Source: Planctomycetaceae bacterium (GTDB lineage Bacteria; Planctomycetota; Planctomycetia; Pirellulales; Pirellulaceae). From it: a stretch of DNA of 43,297 bases. The translations under genes were made by a program, and so were the position numbers. The DNA lies in assembly GCA_007694185.1 (NCBI GenBank), contig RECD01000078.1, positions 1 through 43,297 on the forward strand, read 5' to 3'. Below, one piece after another: positions 1 to 8,354 of the stretch. The notes beneath the pieces were generated by a model. The model had not been told where the DNA came from. It saw only the letters and a list, made by a program, of their open reading frames with translations, and ran no database searches. Position 1 is the stretch's first letter. Each line of letters starts with the position of its first letter.

Positions 1-36
1 GCACCCGCGTGGCGTTTGCTCCGGAAAGGTCTGGTA

Positions 37-1296
37 TCAGAAGCGGAATAGCAACCGTTTGATCCAGCCCCAGACCAACAGCATCGCGCCCATCGTCAGC
101 AGGGCGAAGAGCAGCACAAAGATCGCGATCCAACCCAGTTCCACGTATTGACTGAGCGTTTGGTTCCAAACCCGCTCCCAGCCCACCACCGCCACGGCGG
201 AGCCGAGACAGAGGTAAGGCCCGAAGGGGACTCGCCGGTCGCCGGTCAGCAGGAATTGAAGCAATACGAAAGCGATCGCGACGAAAATCGACAAAAAGAA
301 GCCGGCGATCGCCGCTTGCCAGCCGAGGAACGAGCCGATCATCGCCATCAACGTCACGTCGCCAAAACCCATCGCTTCTTGACGGAGCGTCACGCTGCCG
401 ACGATCCGCACGGCCCAGACCGTACCGCCACCGACCGCCAAGCCGATCAGGGAGCTGAGCGAGCCGGCCCACGTTTCGCCACCTGATCGCCAGGCCGCCG
501 TGATCGCGAGCGAGCCGGCCAAGCCCAGCAACAGCAACCAACGCGACGACGGGCGGCGTCGGATGCCATGGATCAGGTAGCCCCAAGCACGCGCCAGGCC
601 ATGGCGAAGAACCAGGTGGCGGTCGGTGAGGGCGAAGATCCAGCCCCACCAAATGGCTAGGCCGACCAGCAAGCCGATCGGCTCTGCCCAGCCGGCGTCG
701 TAGGGCCAGGGGACGTTGAAGGTCGCCGGGGCGACCCGGATCGCGTCGCCCCAGCGGACCAGGGCCGGCAGGAAAGAATTCACCGTGATCGCCGACAGCA
801 ACAACCCCAGCAACGTTCCCGGCAGCGTGATCACGTCCGGGATCATCTGTTCGTCGAAATCGATCATGGTCGCCGCGACCAACAGCACGACGAGCAACGC
901 GTGAACGGCGAACAGCGTCCGCCCCCAGCCGACAAATTCGGCGAGTCGCTCCGGTGTCCGGAATTCCTCCGGCAGCAAGCCCCCGCCCGCGGTGTAGTAC
1001 CAGAACATCAGCGGCAGGGCCAACGCCATGCCCAGCTCGACCGCGAATGGGCGGACCCAAAATCGCGGTCCGTGCAGCACCGTTTCTCGTCGCAGGCCGA
1101 ACCATCCCCAGATCGGCAGCCGGTCGGCGAGCCGGCGAGGAGGGGCCGCGGGGTCCGGTTTGGACCAGGGGCTGATCGGCCGGGGGAAATAGGCCCAGCT
1201 GTAGATCAGGTAATTGGCGAACCCCCCGAGTATCGCGCCGCACAGCGCCAAGCCGAAGCATTGCACCACCGGCCCTATTCCGTCGATCGACTGCAT
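37..1296 (-). CDS. Prepilin peptidase-like membrane aspartic protease (A24 family)
   Basis: Polytopic membrane protein of about 419 residues with the two aspartate motifs of type IV prepilin peptidases: a D-x6-D segment in 'DFDEQMIPD' and the GxGD motif in 'MGFGDVTLMAMIGSFLGW' near the C terminus. Family members cut the leader from type IV pilin or pseudopilin precursors at the inner membrane, and many also N-methylate the new end. The N-terminal half resembles the PilD fold, but the two CxxC pairs of the methylase/zinc region are absent; only residues such as 'FANYLIYSWAYFPRP' recall the GSFLNVVIHRLP segment. It is longer than typical PilD (about 260-290 residues), with extra hydrophobic segments between the two catalytic motifs. 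ATG at 1296 is used; in-frame GTGs at 1302 and 1305 are alternatives, and no Shine-Dalgarno decides. No pilus gene is adjacent. Confidence 0.85.
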   Translation of the reverse strand: MQSIDGIGPVVQCFGLALCGAILGGFANYLIYSWAYFPRPISPWSKPDPAAPPRRLADRLPIWGWFGLRRETVLHGPRFWVRPFAVELGMALALPLMFWYYTAGGGLLPEEFRTPERLAEFVGWGRTLFAVHALLVVLLVAATMIDFDEQMIPDVITLPGTLLGLLLSAITVNSFLPALVRWGDAIRVAPATFNVPWPYDAGWAEPIGLLVGLAIWWGWIFALTDRHLVLRHGLARAWGYLIHGIRRRPSSRWLLLLGLAGSLAITAAWRSGGETWAGSLSSLIGLAVGGGTVWAVRIVGSVTLRQEAMGFGDVTLMAMIGSFLGWQAAIAGFFLSIFVAIAFVLLQFLLTGDRRVPFGPYLCLGSAVAVVGWERVWNQTLSQYVELGWIAIFVLLFALLTMGAMLLVWGWIKRLLFRF

Positions 1297-1411
1297 CAGC
1301 ACCACCGGCCGCCCATTCGTAAACCTTGATCCTCGTGTCGCGAGCGAACCGCGGGCCGCGCGACGGGGATGCGTATGGTAGCGGAATTTGACCGAGCCCG
1401 ACCCGTCCGCA

Positions 1412-2431
1412 TCAACGCTCCCGTTCGCCTGCGGGTGCCGGCAACAGTTGGATTTCCGGGGCCGTGAGCACCGGCGGTGGGTCCGGTGTCGGGGGAGCTG
1501 GTGGCGTGGCGGCGTCGAGCCGCAGCCCTTCCACCGGCTCGTCCCCGAGTGACGTCGAGCGGCTAGGAGCCCGTTCGGGGAACTCCCGCTGCAAAACGAT
1601 CGGGGCGGTCGAATCCCAGCTCTCCGACTCGACGGGAAAGCGCGACGGCAGTTGCACGTAGCGGGCCAGCCAGCGATAGGTTTCCTGAAAGCCGTTGGCG
1701 CGCGCGATCAGCACGAACCGTGGGTTTTCAGCTACCCCGGCGTAACAGCTCACCAAGTCTGCCAACGAGGCGGGGTGCTCACCACGGTCGATCGAAGCGA
1801 CAATCCGACGGGGTTGCAATTCGTCCAACCACAGGTCGCCGTCTCGCATCCGGGACAGGCTGGTGCCAAGGCGATAGGCCGCGGCGCGAAGTTGATCCGG
1901 CAATTCGGTGTCGTCCAGATGGAACCGTTTGTTGGGACCCGACAGGGAATGGCCTATGCCCGGGACCGGCGGGGGCACGGTGACGGGGTGGCCCCAGGCG
2001 ACGGGGTCGAACACCTCAGGCGACGGGGCGCGGCCACGAGGGTCGTGATAGAACGGGTCGCCCGTGGAATATCGATCGCGAAAATCATCTGCGTAGCGTT
2101 CTTCCCGGGTGCGATAACGCAACATCCGGTCCACGTCATACTCGTGTCGCTCGCGGGCCATCCGCGCCCCTTCCAGGAACGGGTCCTGCCGGGAGTGATG
2201 CCAGGCCGGCACGTTGGGAACGACTTGTACCGATGGGACCGACAAGGCAGCGGGATCGGTGCCGGCGGCCCGCGCCGCCTGGGCTGGTGACCTGGCGACG
2301 TTGCCGGAGCGATTCACGAGGGCGCCACGTGATCGGTGGAAAAACCACTGCGCCGAAGCGGCCGGGGCCAACGCCCACCCCAGCACCAAGCTCCAGGCTA
2401 AAGGGACCAACACCGACTCGATTCGGGACAT
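1412..2431 (-). CDS. Secreted protein of unknown function
   Basis: A 339-residue protein starting at ATG 2431, chosen because it places a clean signal peptide at the N terminus: basic start, hydrophobic core 'VLVPLAWSLVLGWALAP' and cleavage after 'ASA'. The frame stays open upstream to 2566, but that part is arginine-rich and not signal-like. The mature part begins with basic and proline-rich sequence, has a Tyr/Arg-rich stretch (about residues 90-125), a more globular C-terminal half ('YRLGTSLSRMRDGDLWLDELQP' region) and a proline-rich tail. I do not recognise the family; proteins of this look are common in planctomycetes. It lies downstream of the zinc-ribbon membrane protein on the same strand, separated by 212 bases, so it probably has its own promoter there. 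Confidence 0.7.
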   Translation of the reverse strand: MSRIESVLVPLAWSLVLGWALAPAASAQWFFHRSRGALVNRSGNVARSPAQAARAAGTDPAALSVPSVQVVPNVPAWHHSRQDPFLEGARMARERHEYDVDRMLRYRTREERYADDFRDRYSTGDPFYHDPRGRAPSPEVFDPVAWGHPVTVPPPVPGIGHSLSGPNKRFHLDDTELPDQLRAAAYRLGTSLSRMRDGDLWLDELQPRRIVASIDRGEHPASLADLVSCYAGVAENPRFVLIARANGFQETYRWLARYVQLPSRFPVESESWDSTAPIVLQREFPERAPSRSTSLGDEPVEGLRLDAATPPAPPTPDPPPVLTAPEIQLLPAPAGERER

Positions 2432-2643
2432 GCTCGCACGCAGGGAATGAGGACGATTCTGGCAACTACAGGCCCTTCCTTTAGAAGGACGCAACCAACA
2501 AATACCCCTAGGCTCGGCACTGGGACGCCGTTTTCTCGCTCGAAAAGCGAGGCGAGCCGCTACCAACCGGACACCAGCCGATGATTGGGAGGATTCTTAG
2601 GAAAAAGAGGGCCGGCCGCGGGGGAACTGCGTGGGATGCGGGG

Positions 2644-4899
2644 TCACTGTCCACTGAAACGGAACAGTTGGCGGGCGACAAATCGCGGGACCCGAATCAG
2701 CAGGGTATCGCCGCTTGCGGCTGCGTTCAGAGCGGTTGCGTCGGGCAGCCCGAGCGAAGTGGCCAGGCGGGCAAGCACCAACGGGGCCATCTCCTCCGGG
2801 GTGTGAAGCCAGGTGATCACCTCATAGCGGTCGTAATTCGCGTCCGATCCGACCCACCACACCGACCCGCCCGCGTCGCGGGCCTGCAACCCGGCTTCAC
2901 CGATCAGGTCGTCGAGCACCTCGCCGACCGGCAAGCCGTCCATCAACGGCATGACCAAGTCGCCCGGGGTGACTTGATGTCGTAGGGCGTCCATCCAGGC
3001 GACGGTGATCGCGATCTGGTGCTCAGCGGCGAACTCGCGAAGCAGGCCTGCCAGCGCCCGCGGCGAGGCGGTCGTCGCGCCACTGGGCGGGCCGACGACC
3101 GCCGGCCAATCGCGCAACCGGTGCGGCCGTTCGGCTTCATCGTCTGCAGCGGCTTGGGCATCGAGGTCCCAGGAGCCGACCCAGCGCGCGGTTCGCCAGC
3201 GTTCCAATCGTGGAGGGATGCCGCGTGCCAAACGGGCCGCCTCGACCACCAGCACGGCGCGGATCCAGGCCGAACGGTCCGCGGGCAAGGCGATCCGTTG
3301 CTCCTCACGAACATAATTCCAGGCGTCCTCGAGCGCCGGATCGATCGGTGTAACCTCCAGTTCCTCCGCAGCCTCGGCATCCGCAGCGACCGGTGGGGGC
3401 TCCAACATGGCATCGACCACCGGGCCAATCACGGGGCGAACCCAGTTGGCGACCGACTCGGCATCGGGTCCGAAATCGTCCAAAACCAACGCCGAAGCGC
3501 AGGCCCGCTGCAGCCGCTGGGTCGTGGCGCGAATCAGCAAGCGGTTTTCGTCTGGTTCGGCAACCAACCCGAGCGGAGCCAGGGTTTGGTCGAGCCATTG
3601 GCCGATCGGCATCCAGCCGGATGGGGTCTCGCACGGGCGAGTGACGGCGATCCCGGCGACATCGAGCGAGATCAATTCCAATTCGACCGGCACGGTCGTC
3701 AATTGCGAAACCAACAGCGTCAATTCGGCTAAGGGGACGTCCTGTTGCTGAATCGCCACCCGCATCCCCATCAACTTGGGGATGTCCAACGGGACGACTT
3801 TGGGTACCAGCGGGTTTTCCTCCACCAAATCCTCTGCGGCCCGTTCCATCGGAATCGAGTGGATGGTTGGCGGGGTGTCAAAGACCCGTGGCGGGCCGAG
3901 ACCGGCGGTGGAGGGATCGGTCAGCGGGATGAATCGCCGCAGCCCGGGAGGGAGCGCGTCGATCGATCCCGGCGTGTCAGTGGCAGCAGACGGATCGCCC
4001 CCGGCGTCAATCGGCCGCGTCACCTCCGGCATGAAATCGGATATCAAGGCATTCCCCGGGTTTGCCGGCGAATCGACAGGGCGGACCTGCGGGGTGATGG
4101 GCGGCTCGTTCTTGGACGATTCGGCCGTGGCGGCGGTGGATGCCGCCGGCAGCGGGTCCGCGGGCGGAGGCGAGTCCGGCGAGCCCGTCAGGTCAGGCGA
4201 GTCGTCTTCGGCCGGGGTTTCCACGGATGGGGTCGCGTTTTCGGACTCCGATTCAGGCTCACCGGTCGCAGGCGGCTCTGGGGCCGCGATCGACTCCACC
4301 GGATCGGGCTGGCCCGTCGCCTGAGCGACCACGGTCGGTGTGTCCCGCAGGTAAGACCTGACAAAAAAAGCGAAGGCAATCCCGCAGCCGATCAGGCCAA
4401 AGACGGCCAGTAGCACGACCAGACCGAGTTGGCTGATCCGGCGGCTCGAATCGCTTTGCCAGGCCCGATCGGGGTCGGTGGCTGAGGCGGTGGGGAGTCG
4501 GGGCGGTTCGAGATCGCCGGACGACCCTCGGCCGCCGCCGGAACGCTTGTTGGGAGGGGCGTCGAAGGGCCGCTCGGCCGTTTGGCCGGGCGCCAATTCG
4601 CCTGCATCGACGACTTCGCTTTGGGTCAACGCTTCGCTGTCGACCGCTGTGGAATCGCCCAGCCGTAGCCGGCGTCGGCCGGTGGGCGAATCGCCGCGTG
4701 GTTCGGTGCTGCTGCCAGGCTTGGGTGAGGGTGCGGACGAGTCAGCCGGTCCCGGCGGCAGGATCATGTCAGCAGGGATTTCGACCAGTCCACCGCACTT
4801 GGGGCAGGGGGCGATCGACCCGAGCCAGCGAGGATCGATTACCTTCAGCCGACTACCGCAGGTCAGACAGGTTACTGCTGGGCGATTCGTTCCGGCCAC
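2644..4899 (-). CDS. Large membrane protein with N-terminal zinc ribbon
   Basis: A 751-residue protein from a GTG start. Residues 11-35 form a zinc-ribbon-like module with two CxxC pairs (C11/C14 and C32/C35). An acidic/proline linker follows, then one membrane helix at about 155-180 ('LGLVVLLAVFGLIGCGIAF'), then a Pro/Ser/Glu-rich linker of about 150 residues and a folded C-terminal part of about 400 residues with no motif I recognise. This suggests a cytosolic zinc ribbon, one membrane pass and a large extracytoplasmic domain. It follows the Trm112-like gene after 27 bases, so the two are probably co-transcribed. The C-terminal part contains leucine-rich, amphipathic segments that could mediate protein contacts, but no enzymatic function can be assigned. 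Confidence 0.75.
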   Translation of the reverse strand: MAGTNRPAVTCLTCGSRLKVIDPRWLGSIAPCPKCGGLVEIPADMILPPGPADSSAPSPKPGSSTEPRGDSPTGRRRLRLGDSTAVDSEALTQSEVVDAGELAPGQTAERPFDAPPNKRSGGGRGSSGDLEPPRLPTASATDPDRAWQSDSSRRISQLGLVVLLAVFGLIGCGIAFAFFVRSYLRDTPTVVAQATGQPDPVESIAAPEPPATGEPESESENATPSVETPAEDDSPDLTGSPDSPPPADPLPAASTAATAESSKNEPPITPQVRPVDSPANPGNALISDFMPEVTRPIDAGGDPSAATDTPGSIDALPPGLRRFIPLTDPSTAGLGPPRVFDTPPTIHSIPMERAAEDLVEENPLVPKVVPLDIPKLMGMRVAIQQQDVPLAELTLLVSQLTTVPVELELISLDVAGIAVTRPCETPSGWMPIGQWLDQTLAPLGLVAEPDENRLLIRATTQRLQRACASALVLDDFGPDAESVANWVRPVIGPVVDAMLEPPPVAADAEAAEELEVTPIDPALEDAWNYVREEQRIALPADRSAWIRAVLVVEAARLARGIPPRLERWRTARWVGSWDLDAQAAADDEAERPHRLRDWPAVVGPPSGATTASPRALAGLLREFAAEHQIAITVAWMDALRHQVTPGDLVMPLMDGLPVGEVLDDLIGEAGLQARDAGGSVWWVGSDANYDRYEVITWLHTPEEMAPLVLARLATSLGLPDATALNAAASGDTLLIRVPRFVARQLFRFSGQ

Positions 4900-4926
4900 G
4901 CTGGCTCTCGTTGGGGGCGACGGCGA

Positions 4927-5208
4927 TCAGGCAGGTTCGCAAGGTCCGCCCGGGAAATCCTCGCCCAATTCGATCGCCTCGGAAGGGATCAGGGTCGGAA
5001 TACGATCTCGGACCGGATAGGCGCGGTGATGGTCCGCAGTCACCAACACCGACTCCAGCTTGTCATCGACCAATCCGTCGGCCCGGTCCCTCAATTGCCG
5101 CGATTCGATCCGGCGATTCAGTTCGCGGGTCAGTTCCTCCGATCCGACGGTCAAAACTTGACCATCGATCGGGCAGCGGATCAGTTGCAATAGCGCCGGG
5201 TCGATCAT
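4927..5208 (-). CDS. Trm112-like protein (YcaR/UPF0434 type)
   Basis: A 93-residue protein whose ends match the small Trm112 family: N-terminal 'MIDPALLQLIRCPIDGQ' and C-terminal 'AYPVRDRIPTLIPSEAIEL'. In eukaryotes and archaea Trm112 is a zinc-binding activator of methyltransferases; bacterial homologues are short and mostly uncharacterised. Here the middle is expanded with a charged, Arg/Glu-rich helix (about residues 27-50), and of the usual four zinc cysteines only C12 is in place; a second cysteine lies in the C-terminal tail. Zinc binding is therefore doubtful. It is the first gene of a minus-strand pair with the large zinc-ribbon membrane protein. ATG 5208 is the only good start. Confidence 0.75.
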   Translation of the reverse strand: MIDPALLQLIRCPIDGQVLTVGSEELTRELNRRIESRQLRDRADGLVDDKLESVLVTADHHRAYPVRDRIPTLIPSEAIELGEDFPGGPCEPA

Positions 5209-5565
5209 GGGATAGAGTTCGCCGAATGTGACGGGTGACGCCGGTGAGCGGCGGCGGGAGTGGTTGGGGAATCGAGAATTCTCGGACCCTTTTCTTCATC
5301 TTAGGCCCGATCACGCACCGGGAGAGGCCGAACGGCAAAAAAGAGACGGTTCGTCGTTTTTTTGGCCAGCCCCTCGCGGGTATCTGCCGAAAAGGTGGTT
5401 GAAAGGGGAGGCTGCTCTTGTCAACCGACTCCCTTTCGCAAAACGGTCGGACGACGGGTCCGGTCCGACTTTTGTGTCAGGCGTTTCGGGACGCGGCGGT
5501 CCGATCGGGAACCGTCCCGAGGCTTGGCCTAGGGGTGCCGTCCTGCAAGTCCATCGGGGGACAAC
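5209..5565. other. Divergent intergenic region
   Basis: 357 bases between the minus-strand Trm112-like gene and the plus-strand secreted protein, so promoters for both directions should lie here. I see a perfect 12-bp palindrome at 5273-5284 (CGAGAATTCTCG), a possible operator or simple chance, and no convincing paired -35/-10 boxes. No RNA gene is recognisable. Confidence 0.4.
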
Positions 5566-6417
5566 ATGTCGGGTCAATCCATCCGTAGCGTTCGGCAAGC
5601 CTGCCGAGGGGTTTTCGGTCGGGCGTTGTTGATCGGCAGCGTGCTGAGCGGCATGGTCGGGGGTGAGGCATCGGCGATCGGTGCCGAACCGGGTACGTCC
5701 ATGAGCCCCGGGGCCGGTGACGCGACGGGCTTCTACACCGACCCGGCGACCGGGATCGTCTACCGCCAAGTTCGCCGAACGGTCGATCGGCCGTTCGTCG
5801 AAACGGAGATGAAGCCGCGTGAGACGACCGTTTATCGGCCTGAAGTGGTCGTGGAAGTCCGCCCGGAAACCCGGACCGTTTATGCCCCGGTGGTCAATCA
5901 CGTTTGGGAACCGAAGGTCCGCAACCGTTGGAACCCGTTCATGCAACCGACCGTGCAGTACGAACACACCCCGAAAACGCACTGGGAAGTTCGCGAAGAG
6001 ACAATTCAACGGCAAGAAACGCGGACGCGTTGGGTCACGGAAAAGCGGCAAGACGAAGTGCCCCATCAGGTGATGAAGATCCGCCGGGAGGAGGTCGTGG
6101 AACTGGAACCGGTCGGGCGGATCACCCCCGAATCGGGATTGCGGCCGGTGGCCATGTCGGATGCCGTTGCCGCGCGGCTGCGGCCGATCGATTCGCCACT
6201 TGCGGACCCGCGGTTCACCCCCGGTCAGTTCGCCACCCAGGCCCCCGTCGCTCAGGTGGCGGCCAACCCGGCGGGCTATCCCGTCGGCAGCCGCAATCTC
6301 GACCAGATCGGGATGCGGGCAACGGACCTGCGTCCGGGGCAGCCGGTCACGCTCGGGTTGGGGGTGCCGACGACGACCGTCATCGCTCGCCAACCGGCTT
6401 TGCCGCTGTGGCGATGA
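5566..6417 (+). CDS. Secreted Tyr/Pro-motif protein
   Basis: A 283-residue protein with an N-terminal signal peptide ('GRALLIGSVLSGMVGGEASA'). The central part, about residues 60-185, is a run of irregular 8-12-residue units rich in aromatic, valine, arginine and glutamate residues, for example 'TTVYRPEVVVEVRPETRTVY', 'VWEPKVRNRW' and 'THWEVREETIQRQETRTRW'. These probably form beta strands. The C-terminal 100 residues are Ala/Pro/Gly-rich and look disordered. Such proteins recur in planctomycetes and are taken to be envelope components, but no function is known. The gene is followed after 77 bases by the ABC-2 permease on the same strand, though nothing links the two functionally. Confidence 0.75.
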   Translation: MSGQSIRSVRQACRGVFGRALLIGSVLSGMVGGEASAIGAEPGTSMSPGAGDATGFYTDPATGIVYRQVRRTVDRPFVETEMKPRETTVYRPEVVVEVRPETRTVYAPVVNHVWEPKVRNRWNPFMQPTVQYEHTPKTHWEVREETIQRQETRTRWVTEKRQDEVPHQVMKIRREEVVELEPVGRITPESGLRPVAMSDAVAARLRPIDSPLADPRFTPGQFATQAPVAQVAANPAGYPVGSRNLDQIGMRATDLRPGQPVTLGLGVPTTTVIARQPALPLWR

Positions 6418-6494
6418 TCCTGTCGGCGTTTGGCTCCTGCGGGTAACGGTGAGCCGTCTCCGGTCCGCCGATTGGGTTCCGGCCACGGCAGGGT

Positions 6495-8354
6495 ATGATA
6501 GGGGGCAATCCGTTTTGTCCCCCTAACTTTTGGCAGCTCATGCTCGGCCCGGTTTTCAACCGCGAGGCGACCGTTACCCCGAAACGTTTGCGGACATACC
6601 TGTCCCGAGCGATCTACTTGGGGGCGATGTTTGTTCTGCTGTCGACCGGTTATTTGGTTCTGGCGGGGACGCGGTCTTTGACCACGGCCAGCGACTTGGC
6701 GCGGTTTGGAGGCGGCATGTTCGGGCTGCTGGCGCCGTTGCAACTGCTCGTCTTATCGAGTCTGGCGGCGGTCGTGGCGACCAGTCAGGTGGCGCAAGAA
6801 AAAGACCGACGAACGCTGCTGTTGTTGTTGATGACCCGGATCAGCGGCGCGGAATTGGTGCTGGGCAAATGCGCCGCGAGCCTGTTGGGGCCGCTGGCGA
6901 TGCTGGCGGCGGCGCTGCCACTTTTTCTGTCGCTGACCTTGCTCGGCGGGGTTTCGGTCGGGCAAGTCGGCTGGGTCTATGCGCTCACCTTGTCCAGTGT
7001 CTTGCTGGCGGCTGCGGTCGGCACGGTCATCGGCCTGTGGCGGGAAAAGTCGTTCCAGGCGATCGCGTCCACGGTGCTGATCTTGGTGCTGTATGTCGTG
7101 ATCGCCGAGGTTTTGGTCGCGGGACGGTTCGGCGAATCGATCGCCGGCTTGGCGATTTTTCTCAGCCCGATTCGGGCGCTCCGTGATGCCCTCAGTCCGT
7201 TGACCGACCTTGCTGGCGGGCGTCTGCCGATCGTCTTGGCGTACGTCCTGGCGACGTCGTTTGCCGCGGTCGCGGTCATCGTCTGGGGGATCGCTCGGGT
7301 CCGTGTCTGGAACCCGTCGCGAGAAGTTCGTTTTCGGGCGCCCGAGCCGGAGACCGGTGAGGATCTGCGGCAATGGCGATCCTCCGCAGGCGCCGAGGAG
7401 CCCGCTGAGGCTGTGTCTTCGCAGGCCAATTGGCGGGCGCGGTCCCCCCGCCGGGTCTGGGACAATCCGGTGCTGTGGCGTGAGGTCTGCACTTGGGCGT
7501 ACGGCCGGAAGGTGATCCTGGTGCGGGCCGCGTTCCTGGCATTGTTTTGTGCGGCAGCTGCGACGGTCATTTCCAGCGTCCGCAGCGGCGATGCGTTGCG
7601 GCGGTTCGACGCGGCCGACAGCGCGCTGCCGGTAACGACCCTGCCGGTGGCGGCGATCGGGGTGATCAGTCTGGTGTTGGTCAACGCCCTGGCCGTCAAT
7701 TCGTTGACCGGTGAACGGGACGGTCTGGCTCTCGATCTGCTGTTGGTCACCGACCTGCGACCGTCCGAGTTCATTTTCGGCAAATTGCTAGGCGTGCTGT
7801 ACGTCACCAAGGAGATGATCCTGTTGCCACTCGGGTTGGTCTTTTATCTGGGATACAGTGGCGCGATGACTTGGGAGAACACGGTGTTCGTGGTTCTCGG
7901 GGCGATGGTGCTGTACGGGTTCGTATCGATGCTCGGCATTCACAGCGGATTGACCTACATCGCCGGCCGGACGGCGACTTTGGTCAGCCTGGGGACGGTG
8001 TTCTTTCTGTGCATCGGGGTTGCGATCTGCATGGTGATCATGGTCAGCTTTCGCGGCGCGTTCCAATTGCAGTTGGCGCCGTTCCTCGCGATGATTTTGG
8101 GGGGCGGGGCGGCGCTATTCGCGGCGCTGGGGTGGCGGACGCCCTCGTCGGCTATTTTTGCGGCGTCTTTCCTGTTGCCGCTGATCACCTTCTATTCCAT
8201 TACCCAGTTCTTGTTGCAGCGGGACCAGTTGTTCGTTTTCGTCACGGTCGTCGCCGGGTACGGTTTCACCACCGCCGCGATGCTGATCCCCGCTGTCAGC
8301 GAGTTCGACGTATCGCTCGACCGTGACGCGGGTGGCGGCGGAGAGGACGCGTGA
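6495..8354 (+). CDS. ABC-2 type transporter permease
   Basis: A polytopic membrane protein of 619 residues with about twelve hydrophobic segments arranged as two similar halves around a polar cytosolic linker (about residues 260-330). The start 'LGPVFNREATVTPKR' and the repeat 'NPVLWREVCTWAYGRK' fit the permease subunits of ABC-2 exporters, where a 'REL/REV' helix precedes the first membrane segment of each half; the motif 'QEKDRRTLLLLLMTRISGAE' is the typical coupling-helix region. Two fused halves in one chain are common in planctomycetes. No ATPase gene is in this window, so the substrate is unknown. ATG 6540, fifteen codons in, is an alternative start. It overlaps the next gene by four bases (GTGA), pointing to co-translation with the two CNNM-type proteins. 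Confidence 0.85.
   Translation: MIGGNPFCPPNFWQLMLGPVFNREATVTPKRLRTYLSRAIYLGAMFVLLSTGYLVLAGTRSLTTASDLARFGGGMFGLLAPLQLLVLSSLAAVVATSQVAQEKDRRTLLLLLMTRISGAELVLGKCAASLLGPLAMLAAALPLFLSLTLLGGVSVGQVGWVYALTLSSVLLAAAVGTVIGLWREKSFQAIASTVLILVLYVVIAEVLVAGRFGESIAGLAIFLSPIRALRDALSPLTDLAGGRLPIVLAYVLATSFAAVAVIVWGIARVRVWNPSREVRFRAPEPETGEDLRQWRSSAGAEEPAEAVSSQANWRARSPRRVWDNPVLWREVCTWAYGRKVILVRAAFLALFCAAAATVISSVRSGDALRRFDAADSALPVTTLPVAAIGVISLVLVNALAVNSLTGERDGLALDLLLVTDLRPSEFIFGKLLGVLYVTKEMILLPLGLVFYLGYSGAMTWENTVFVVLGAMVLYGFVSMLGIHSGLTYIAGRTATLVSLGTVFFLCIGVAICMVIMVSFRGAFQLQLAPFLAMILGGGAALFAALGWRTPSSAIFAASFLLPLITFYSITQFLLQRDQLFVFVTVVAGYGFTTAAMLIPAVSEFDVSLDRDAGGGGEDA

Noticed and set aside
5311-6486. A 391-codon minus-strand frame
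   Set aside because: It is antisense to the secreted Tyr/Pro-motif gene, very rich in Arg, Pro and His, and has no family similarity. Long antisense frames are expected at this GC content.
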